Shown: one piece after another, positions 44,301-56,300 of the stretch | How the letters are laid out: the number at the start of each line of letters is the position of its first letter | Numbering within the stretch: position 1 is the first letter of the stretch | Source of the DNA: Anseranas semipalmata | Taxonomy: Eukaryota; Chordata; Aves; Anseriformes; Anseranatidae | Direction of reading: 5' to 3' | Assembly (NCBI GenBank): GCA_013399115.1 | Contig: VXAA01003390.1 | Coordinates: forward strand, 62,001 to 126,000 | Length of the DNA: 64,000 nucleotides | Position numbers and translations under genes: made by a program | The notes under the pieces: generated by a model | The model's input: only the letters and a program-made list of their open reading frames with translations | What the model was told of the DNA's origin: nothing | The model's database searches: none

Positions 44301-47300
44301 AAACCTGAGGAAAAAATGCCAAGAAATTAAACACCTCTGGGTCACTAGTTTGAATCTATTCCAGGCTACTAAATCAGCTTCAGTAATTACCATCTGGTAG
44401 TCTACATAAAATAAATTACTGGCCTTTTTGTTTTAATTCACTTGATGCTACACAAAGGTCTTTATAAACAAAAGTTTCAATCATAATTGAAAGCTTTGTT
44501 CATAATCTCACTAGGTTATACCCAGTACAACTACATATTTAGCTTGAACTGCCTTCTCATTGCTGGAGAGCCACCAGAAGTTCTTCCAACAGTTCACTGA
44601 CAGGGTAGGCAATACGCCTACATTATTACAGACAGAAGGTAATAGGAAAAATTATTTTTTTAACAAGAATCCATTTCTGTATGAAACAAACAAAAATGCT
44701 TTCTGCTTCATTACTCTCAGAACAACAGCAGGGTCATCGTTAAACTAATAAAAAACATTTCCTAGTGCTGAAGTTGGTGTAAAAAATAAAGACATTCATA
44801 ACTAAGCTTCACCACATAAAGCTGGAAGAAAAGTAGTTGTCAGGAATGCAAACAAACACTCTTATCTTCAGGTTTCTGAATGAAATATTTTGTGAAGAAT
44901 AATTAAGAATATTTTTAAGAACATTTTTCTTAAGCTGTATGTCTGCACATCCAAAGGAAAAAACTCTGGTCAGCTATTTTGGGAATAAAATGCACTTTAC
45001 ATGACTCTTCTGCCACAAAAAAAAAGGATAATCCCCAACACCATCTACTTGTTTTACATGCACTATTTGAACTGAAATTCTTGCACAGTATATTTAGCTG
45101 TTTAGCTGTCTTTGTGAGAACAATTTTCAGTTCCAACAACCACTTTTATTGATTTTGTTTGTTTTTAAATAGATAGCCTTCTTCCAGGTCATTCTCATGA
45201 CCCTAGAAAAAACTTGCATTCTGTTTTCTATCTTTTTCTTGTGTCTTCATTAGAAGAATTAAGATGGTAATAGTCAATGTAATTTACACTCCACTTAATG
45301 TTTCTTTCACATCACAGATATTTGATTTATGATACATTTTATGTGTTCTTTTCCCTTCACTTCTTCAAACAAGCTTTAAGATGTTGTTTTCACCCTGACA
45401 TTTAACTACACTAAACGCAGGGATATAAAAACCTATGTAGCCTCCCTCAAAATACAATTGTCAACAGTTAAAAAAACAATCATTTTTTAGTTTCTCTCAT
45501 CCTCCTCTCACCCATTTTTCTTCCAATTTCTTGACATAAAATGCAGACTACAATAAAATGGCATAGGCCATCACAAGGGCATGCAAACAAAGCATTTTTC
45601 TTCAGTAAAGGCCCACCTTAATTATTTTAAGTGCCTCCTTCTGAAATCTGACATTTTGAAGGACGAGGGGAAGTAGGAGAAAGACACTCAATTGGATAAA
45701 TGAGAGCCAGGCATGGGCAGAAGCTCAGAAACCTGAATCCTCAGAGCTGTGGTAAGAAGAATATTCACATTACTAATGGGGGAGATGCTAGGTAAAGGGA
45801 ATCAATATGAGAAGTGGCAAAAAGTTTAAATTGACTTCTTCCTCACTTAAAAAAAATATATATAAAGTTTCCTTTGAGGAAGATCTTGTGTGCACAGGCA
45901 GGTAGTTTTGTTTCCTTAATTTGAAGAAACAGTTCAGCTATTTCATTGACAGTCTTGAGGGAAACTCAGTGGTAGAAGCCACACTTAATTATAAGCATTG
46001 CTAAAACCGTTTACCTATTTTGTCCCAATCATGGTTTATTTAAATATCGATGAGATTTTTAGAACTTAGTCTATGATTGCATTAGTTGCAGATGAATGAC
46101 TGCCAACTTTGAAAATAATTTGTTGGCTCTTAAATGACTGAAAAAATCATGAAGATTAACTCAATAAACATCTAAAATCTGTAGTAGCTATCCTTATGTC
46201 AACCCCTGTAACACCTTGTTAATAAATAATGTGCACGTGTAACTAGCACACACAACACTGAGTTACTCAGTATCTCAGATGCTGGCATCCCATCTTTGAG
46301 ACAGCTGCTCTGGTGATTCTACTTACACTAAAAGCCTGAAATACTCTGAAATCTCAAATCTATGTTAGTGTATTATTGAAGGGAACAGCATGTATATTTG
46401 AAAGAGGATCTCTGTACCAGTGTACAATCACACGAACACAGCTACTTTTTTGCTAGATTTTGATAACCGGAATTAAGATAGAACTTGCTGAAACCTTAGC
46501 CCAGAAGTCCCTCTATCCAGCTAGCTAAAACATACAAAGTATCTTCTGCACTGTTCTTTCAAGAAAGAGGTCCAACATGAGGTCACTGCTGCTGCTCTCA
46601 TGTTCTTTAGAAGAGGTGATACTACTTGAGGTATTTTTAATTAATAAACCACAGTAATTCAGTTATCTGAAGATCTGAATATTCTTAATATTGAAGCTTG
46701 CTTATAATTTATTGCATTTTCACATACATAATTGGCAGGTCGCCTTAAACAACAACAAAACAAACCCTGCAGTTAAGCAGTAGTATAATTAATGTATGGG
46801 GTGATTCACTCTAGAACCCCATCTCTTTGCTTCCTCCTTCCTCCAAAGCCTTTTTACATTGAATTCCTCTAAATCCTGCTTCCCCTGCCACCACATCCCT
46901 GCTTGGTGGTCTCCAATTTTCCATGAGTTTTTGGACAGCTTATTTTCCACTAACATTAATTTTACGTATTTAAAATACAGAGCAATAGTTACTGGCTAGG
47001 TGTCTACAAAGATCAAAAAATCATTTTTGTTATATTAATCTTTCCTGGCCAGTCTAGCAGGCATAGGAGCTGCTGTTTGAACAGAAAATCTGAAACCCCT
47101 TATACTGACTTCTTAACAGACTACCTCAAAATGATGAAACGGAGAAAATGACAGCTTAGAAAGATTATAAGAAGTCCTATTTTAAAATTCTTGATGAATT
47201 TTACTATATCCTCTAAGATTTTTGAATATTTTGCAACTAGGGCAAAAGGGAAAATACTATAATTATAAAGAAAGTTTCAAAAACACAGCAACAGCAATTG

Positions 47301-50300
47301 GTGAAACTAATTCTTTTCCATCTGACTCACCTCAACCAAGGAGGAACATCAAAGCTTACTCTGGACACTTTAACAGTTGACTTAATTATGCATCATCATT
47401 TTTACTTCAAAATCATGCAAAAGGATTAAGAAAGGTTGCTTTAATAAAATAACTACACAGTCCTGACGAAACATTTAAAAGATGAAGGAGTATTAACTTT
47501 TGCTTCTCTTTGTAGGAAAAGTTATAGGCTATAAAAATAGAAGCTGAAACACCAGACTTTTCTTTACTGCATTTATAACTTTTACAAGCCTTTGGCTAAC
47601 AGATTAGGAATTACGAATTATATACTTCTTTTAAGCTTGCACACAGAGAGAAATTGAACATTTATGCCATATATATATTATACTTCAGAATTAATACTTG
47701 GGATTTCTGTAAACCAAAATAAAATCCACCTTAAATTTCCTGATCTATATTCATTAGTCAGCAGTGACAAGGGTATTAAAAACAACTGGACGTCATCAAG
47801 GGAAATGAAAAGAAAAAGTATTTGATATTTTAAAAGTTATTCTGATAACTGACCTTCTGACAATAGTTATGCTGGCTGAGTATCAGCTAAATTTTAAAAA
47901 TTTACAGTATTCATATTAAAAAACAAACAAAAAAAAACACAACTGTGGCCAACTCTGCCATGTTTAAGTATCTAAATTACAACAATATCTCTGTTACTTT
48001 ACCTTATTAATTTCAGGTATAAATTTAAAGATATCATTTAATAAATAAGATAAGATAAATATAAAGATAATAAGATAAATATAAAGATAAATATATCATA
48101 ATCCTGTGACTCAAAAAGAAAGCTCACTCAGAAGTAATTTCATTGTTCTCTCAAATTTAAATATATAGCATTTGCCTATTTGAGAAAAAAATATTTTTGT
48201 TAACAGGTTGTTTAAAAGACATTGCTATTTCTAACATAGGTGCGTATATATATTATCCCTCTCCTACCATTCATTCCTGTACTTCTGCCTAGCAGAAACT
48301 ACTGCTGAATTCCCTAGCATGTTAATATCCATTTTTAATATATTCATATTTAGATGAACTTATGATACTAAAATTGTCTCCAAAGAGTAACTTTATATAA
48401 ACATATATATATATAATAAAGTAACACAAATGTTTGAGCCAGAAAATTCATATAAACATGCAACATACATGATTATGCATAACACCATCAAGAAAGATAA
48501 TGTAACTTAAAAATATTAGTACTACCTGAAATAGCTGAGGTAAAGCTTTCACAGTGAGACAGAACCATATTCCCAGCTTGCATGGAAGTAAGTCATGCCA
48601 CTGTGGTTTGTCCAGTACTCTGCAGCCAAATAAAATTTAAAGTTTTTCGTTATTGCCACACAATCTCAAAGTCAGAACTCTCCCATTATCCTTTAAAACG
48701 ATTAGCACTTGTCAATTCATATAAAAATGTTTAACTATGTAATACAAAATATATGTTTTGCATATTTATTTCAAAATATATATATATAACACATCAGCTA
48801 GCTTCTAATCATCTCTGTATTTTAATCTCTTTAAAAGGGCTTTTTTTCAAGAAAATAAATTCAAAAGCAACATAATCACTTCAGTTAAGAAAAATGCTAA
48901 AGCCTCAATCAAGTGTTCACAAGTGCTGACAACCAGATATGAAGACTGTAGCATAAACAAAACAATACATAAAAATTAATGTCATTTGCAGTTCACTGAA
49001 GCATTACTCACTGATGTCATCAGGAAAGACGACAGGCAGAATGGTCTCTGATCTCCATCCTGCATTGATCCAGTTCATGCCCCTGCTGTGTGAACTATTT
49101 AAACCCTTTATTTCTTTCTATGAATCAATAGAAGAAATGGTGGTATCTTTTGGAGTGTCCTGAAAGTCACTATTTCCCTATGTGTCTCTTAACTAAACAA
49201 TAGCGTTAGAAGCCTTTACCAACAAGCTTGCTTTTAAGTTGATCAGACAAAAGCATTAATTCAGACAAGCATTAAAAAAAAAACAGAAAAACTTATCACA
49301 TGGTATGGTAATAAATTAAAGCTTAAATAAAGTGAAATTTCTTCATTTTAATCAAAAGCAAATCTTCAAAGACAGAAAAAGTTGTAAAATCTTATAAAAA
49401 AAAACAACTTGTGTAAACAACACCCTTCTACACGCAAGATACCAGTAGTTCAGCCTTAATATTTCAGTTTTTGTTTATCTGCTGAGTAAATACCACACAT
49501 TTATTTACAAAATCAAAAACTGAAAACACATCTACACTGGCACACTTTATATCAGCAACAACTGTTACAGATATTTTTCTTGTACAAATATTTCAAAAAT
49601 GCAAGGAGAAAATCATAAAACTAAACCACTAGCTGATAAAATGTTTTAAAATGCCGAAAACAGAAGAGTTTCTTCCCACCTTTCACTTTTGTCAAGAGCA
49701 GCAAGTTTGGCTTCATCTGTACTCCTGCCTCCTGTTTTTTTCTTCTTCTCCCTCTTTTTTCTGGTAAGCAGTTCATCCTTGATGTAGAAAGAACTACGGT
49801 TACAGGTTATCATTAACATGTAAACCACAAATGTTACTGGGACTCTTCTGTGAAGGGTAAACATTAGAGTAGCATTTATGCAAATGTATCTAGGGGTCCT
49901 ACATGATTAAGTAAAATGATCTATCTTAACAATAACTGTTGCCATGGCACCCAGTCTTTAAACACACATGAAGTCCAGTTCTGTCACTCATGTGTATCTC
50001 CATAGCAATCAAAGTTTTCTAAGAAGAGAAAGCATTCAACTTGCCTTTCTCATTCATCAACTTCAATAATGCAGCAGAAAATAAAAAAGTAAATAGATGC
50101 TAATGTATGAATATTTTTCAAGTTATGCTTAGTTTTTGCCTTTTTTTTTTTTTTTCCCTAGTCTGGTAAGGGCAATATTCTTTTATATGAAAAAACAAAA
50201 TAATCCAACAAAAATTGGTTTATACTGCTTACTAATGCCTATCCTGTTAACAAAAACCCAAAACAAAAAAAGCATTTAGCTAAGAACAAAGGCAAAGCAA

Positions 50301-53300
50301 GCATGACTTCTGAATGAATAAAAACTGATTATTTTTAAATAACATTTAGGAAAACCTTAAACTTGACTACAGTAGCATATGATTCTGCGTCAACAGATGA
50401 TAGAAGAGTTTTTATTCCTCTTCTTTCTTCCAATTATAAACCATAGAACCATCTCTCTCTATTTATTACCAATTCTCTGTAAAATAAGCAGGTTTTAGAT
50501 TACTATTTCTGATATCTTGAATATCTCATTCTATCTTTATTATCAATTTAAATGTTATCATTTTAAAATATGAAAAATACAAATTCAAAACAGGGAAAGT
50601 GGTTGAGATCCCTATAATATGCAAACTTTTGCAGGGAATTCAATACTAATAATTGAAGCAAGTTTGATTTATTACCAATACTTACCAGCTGTTTTTCCAG
50701 GTAGATTGACCAAACCACAGCATAATGACCCACTGTGAGTATAATGAACAAGAGTAATGCCAGCTCAGCATTGCTCATTTTTCTCACCCGCCTGTAGTAG
50801 AATACAGGCTGTCGCCAATCTGGTAGTCCATTGATCAGAATATCATCATACCTACAGTAGCAAATATAAAAGGCTTTCATGGAGAGCCAAAAATAAAATA
50901 AGCCAAACCATCCAATTATAAAACATAACAAATGATGATCCACAGACTGCTGGAATAGAATGCACACAAAAGATCATTTAGTGATTCCTTTTTTTATACA
51001 GCAGTGTCTTGTTTTGTCAACTGCTAGGCTTGGACCTGGCAACAAACAAAATCCAGAACTAAATGCTGCAGGAATTTATCTAGTCTTTTTTCAAAAAAAA
51101 AAAAAAATAGTAACTCAATTGCTTCTGCAACACCCCCCAGAGGATTCACTTCTGAAATAAGCACCTAACAGAAATGCAGATGGGTTCTACCTGCCGACTG
51201 GTCAGTGGTCAGGTCTCCACGGGAGGAGTAAACAACAAACCACAAAGTATTAAGTGCAAGGTAGCACGGAACAAGCGTCTCAAACACCATAACCCCTTTT
51301 TTCCTTTGCCAAATTAAAAGCACAAGTGCTGGGGGGAGGGGGGAAGTATCTGCGCTTTTGTTTTGTTCTTCAGTAGCACTACAGCCATTAGGTACAAACG
51401 CTGGCAGAGCTAATATCCTTTCTGCAGTCAGATATGAAATTACATTAAAGGCTTGATTATGCTGTTAGAAAACAAAGTTCACCACAGCTAGACGATTTTG
51501 AGTTTCTATTTGAAAAGCTGTCTCCAGAATCAATCTGTTCTAATACTGCTTAATTTTACTAATACTACCGTCTCAATAGGAACCATTTTTATGACAATTT
51601 GTCAGTTTTTCTCCACAGAAAATTCTTGAAGTATGTTACTAAGTCTGCAGTGGCTTTTAATTGCAGTATGTTAACATAATCGATTTTAAAAAAATTAAAC
51701 ACAGACATGCAAAACTTACATTTTTCTATTAGTTACCTTTTCAGAGTAAAGTTTCAAACATAGATCTATACAGTAAACTCCAAAACCTGTATGTTCAAGA
51801 CGCACAACCTGTTAATCTTAAATTGAACACAACTCATTACATATTCTAATCACACCATTTCCAGAATTAAATCTGCACTGAAAGGCCTAATTTGGTGCAA
51901 CACATTGACCAAAATATTTTAATTAAAAATATTCTGAGTTAGTCGCAGGCCTAATTACAGGAATAGAAATAGGGCCTATATTGTCATGCAGGTCAGTAGA
52001 ACTCAGTAGTAGGTTTTTCTCAAGTAAATTGACCGATCCAGGAATAATAGCGCAGCTGCTAAACTGCCAGTCTTGACATGTAAATCAATTTAAATGCAAC
52101 AACTGCACTAGCTACTTTGATAGTTATTAAATTGATACCTTGGAGATGTACTAAAAAAATTTCCACAAGCAAATTCATTTTTTTCAAGCAGAAAAAGAGG
52201 CAGTGGTTTAAAAAAAAAATAAATCATTTAATTCAGCACATCTAAACCTGACTTCTGATTAAACATTTGTTCAAGTTGGCAAGTGTTGCTAGCCTATGTC
52301 TATGCAAAAGATTTAACACCTCAAGATTCTGTGGTGTTCTGAATGGTACCGTACGTAAAATTTGTATTGCAAAATTTTATCTTCCGTGACAATTATGAGA
52401 ATACTAAGATTAATATCCACTAACATGAATTTTGATGTAATAACATTTTTCTTTTCCCAGTGAGTCAGAATGAGTAGTTACCAATGCCTTAACACAAACT
52501 CCCTGTTCAGAAAAATTGTGTAGCATGTTATTTCAAAACTAAAACTCTCTTAACTTTTTGTTTAAGAATAAGGTAGAAGTTTTAGCATTTAATAATAATA
52601 ATAAGAAGAAGAAGAATGTATTTGCTAAACATTTTATAGTTAGAATAAAAGAGAAATATTTCAGAAACAAAACCACTTTTTAAAATTAGGTTGATAAAAA
52701 GACTTCACAAAAGATGTTCTGGTGAAAACTTCAGAGAAATAAATATGTAGCATCAAAAAAGAACAAATTGTTTTAATACTACTATACATTTCTTAAACAT
52801 TTGCTTTCTTATACAATAAGAAATGTTAATTGAGGCAACGAAATTTGTCTACAGATTGAATAGGGTCCATATATGCTAATGGCAACAATATAGTAATACT
52901 CGAAACAGAACTGGAAAAAAATGTTTGACAACCACATTCTGTTATAAATTATCTGTTCAGAAAAAAATAAATTAAGATAGCAGAGTCTCTTGCATTAAAC
53001 ACTTTAAACAGCACTCTGTATTTACTAGGCTATGTCCGCTGTTCAGAACAACAGTCTCCAAGGATTAAGTCTCAGAATCAATGCTCTATTGATTTTACTA
53101 TCAATGAGCATTATGGCTCACACGACTGGCCATTTTAAGGGAAGATAGCTTCTATTATATCCCACTTTTTAGAATATATACTGTTAAAAGATAAATCACT
53201 GCTTTCAATAGTAATTAAGCTCTGTATTTGAAAAATAAAGATATCAATGATTTTTAGGTTTTCAACTGGAAAATGATCCTACTGAAACTGTGAAGCTTCC

Positions 53301-56300
53301 CATAATTTTTAGATCTTGCTTTCCAAATTTAGGATGTGGTTTAATTAAAAGCAGATTTTTCATTAAATAATTTCTTTATAGAAACCTATATTAAGCATGA
53401 AGGATGATCAGCTAAACCACATGTAGAACTACATTTGAAACTGAATTATAAAGCATTCTTCTTTTGGCGACCTATATTAATTTCTACTCTATGCAAGAAA
53501 AATCAAACTGAAAAGGAAAAATATATCTGCAGTACTTTTTCTCAGACCTTATGTACACAGAACACAGCAAATCTTCTGCACAGGAGTATGCTTACCAGTT
53601 ACCTCTGAAATGTAGAAGTCAGCAAACTAAAAAAACCCAAAGCACCAGTACATAAACAAAAGGACAAAAATAAAAATAAATAANTTGTTTAAAAACTCAG
53701 GATTCTATACAAGACTTGGTAGTCTTGTGTAGAATGTAACCAATTGCATGACAATTAAAATTTCATTCTTCTGTAAAGTTTCACGACATAGCTTTTTGAG
53801 CTCTTTGTAGAATCAATCATATTGCAAGGAAAAACCCATTAACTGTAGTAGCTAATTACAGTATCATCTATTTTCATATAATTTACTCCTCCCTTTAATC
53901 GAGCCACTGCATTTCATATTTCAAATTATTTCAGAGATTTGATATAGTTTATATACTATAAGCTTGAATTAATGAGATCTATTCTGAACTATGGGAATAG
54001 CCCACTGGCATTTTTTTATTTGGGGGGCTTTGTCTCCTCGAGCTGTCCAAGACATCCAGTGTAGCATCAGCCAGAACAATTTATACCTATGAATACACAC
54101 ATGTAATTATAATGAGAGCTAAGATAAACACCTTTCTTACTCTAAACAAGTATATCTTGATTCCTTTACAAATGCTTCCTGTAATCAAGTCCATATTGTT
54201 ACAGAGGATAGGCCTTGTAGGTAAAAAAGCTCCTTAAAATGGCAACAAACAATGAAATTAGCATCTAAGATTTTTGCCTAATTACAATTAATAGAACTGT
54301 GTAAACTTTTTCATAAATTAAAAATAATCAAAAAGTAATAAACTATATAATCATCAAGTTTATTTACCAATAGATGACTTAAAGTCAAGTGTATTTCAGG
54401 AAATTAACCTATCTCTACATACACTAAAGAAACTTTTCCGTAGAATTTCATATGCTCTGCAATGTATAGAGAGCATAAAATATTAAACACAGCTGCATGC
54501 ATGTTTAATGTTAAACAATGCTACATTAAACAATGCTGCATGTATGTTTCATGTATTATTATACTTCACAAGCAACTATATACCTTTCTGAAATAAGCAA
54601 ATCACATTTTAACTATAAAGCCCTGTATTAAAATTTTCGGTAGAAGAACAGTAATATTTTAAGAACGGCTTCTGTCATCAGATAGAGTAAAAATTCACTG
54701 ATAAATACAAAGAAAAAGAAAGGTTTTAGAAAAATGATTACATTTAGCTAGCTAACAGATCTGCCTTTTCTGAACACTTTTTGTACACACACAAACAATT
54801 AACAACTCTGACATTCACCAAGACAGGGAAGAAGGGTTTAATTAGGCAGAGTTTTATTGTTTCAAAAGGAGTTCGTCAGTCACTTATACAGGGCAGGTCC
54901 TTATTCCTGCTTTAACTGTTTCTACCCTCTGTAGACACACCAGGATCAATGCTGGATTACCTCACTTGAGATGAACAGTGAGAGGCAGGTACAGCTGACC
55001 TCCCTGTATAGGAGTCTGAAGCTCGCTCTTCTCAAGGCGATGTAATCCTGTGCCCCAAACCATTTACATGTCCTTTTCCAAAGGGATTCCCTGCTAAACT
55101 GCCAGAATGTGCCACCAACTAATTTGCAAGAACTGGGACCAATTTCCATCTCACCCCAGCAGGTCTTTGAGTTACTTTAGAAATAAAAACTACCATGCTG
55201 CCAAGTGGAAGAAAAAAAATCTGGCAGAAAGCCCTGTTACTTCAGACCCAAATAGCTGTCTCTGGAATTAGGATAAAAGTAAGTTGATAAGCCCTGAGAT
55301 ACACAAAGGGTGCAGCATAATTTTGCCCCTGTGCACGGGGATGATGGCAAGCTTTGAGCCTCTTCCACTAGGTCCACCACCTCACACAACACATAACCAA
55401 ATAGCAACATCCAAAGTAGGAAAATCCCAAAAAGCAACCACTCTCCCCTTCCATTTGCCATATGGTTGCAAGAAACGCATGAGTTACCTTACAACAGAAA
55501 CATGAGATGGGGGCAGTTCTTAGCACATTTACGTAAGCCTTGTTTTAAGGACGTGAGACAACAATGCCTTACAGGATAAAGCAGAATAGACTCCATTCAC
55601 AAGCTCAACTGTGTAATAAATCTGATGAATAAAGGTTTCCTTAGAGTAAAGAGACCATACACTGTTATTCTACATGTTATTTCTAAATTTTGCATATTAT
55701 TTCCAGAAAATTCTCTGAAGGTAAACACTATTTATTGAACTGTATTTATACTTAATCAGTGACAGAAAAAAAAATCAACCACATATCTACACGGGGCAAG
55801 AAAAATACAACAGGTGAGGTCTACATACAAAAGAAGTTATTGACAGTGAAATCAGTATAAGCTAGAGCAATCTACCACTGCTTTAACTTCGCATTTGCAA
55901 TTACTGAGTTATACTAATTAACTGTATTTTCTGAAACAAGCTGGGTAAATTAGTAAATTTTGTAATGTATACAAGGCTTAAAATATAATTTTCACAAGCT
56001 ACTACATTCATGAAAAAAGCCGCTATTACAGTTGCAAGGTAATTCCTAGAAGTTTCATGCTAGAACTAAGTTCCAGAGAGGCAACATCACAAAGTATATG
56101 TAAACAATGTTATAAACAAAATGGTGAAAAAATATGGGGGCTAACTCATTTTTCAAGTGGTCTGCAACCACTTAATGATTTTTTTATTATTGTTATTATT
56201 TTTTTTAAGCTTCCCTTGATTAGGACTTCATAAGGATCTTCTCTGGTGAAAGTGAAATGAAAAAACTACAAATTTCCGAAAGTACTTCTGTGAAGTACAT

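Larger units (their letters stand above)
38714..48525 (-). other. 9.8-kb DNAJC1 intron
   Basis: This intron lies between the WHDLLPCKLG exon and the charged-linker exon. The donor GTAGT at 48525 is a weaker match to consensus than others in the gene. The sequence is mostly AT-rich. A higher-GC patch at about 43230-43470 and a 20-bp duplication at 48051-48090 are listed separately. T runs occur near 42547-42556. I see no other gene. Confidence 0.85.

Noticed and set aside
49646..49679. Extension of the lysine-rich exon into WEETLLFSAF
   Set aside because: This is read-through past the donor GAAAG|gtggga. The next exon continues the conserved protein in frame from the splice site.
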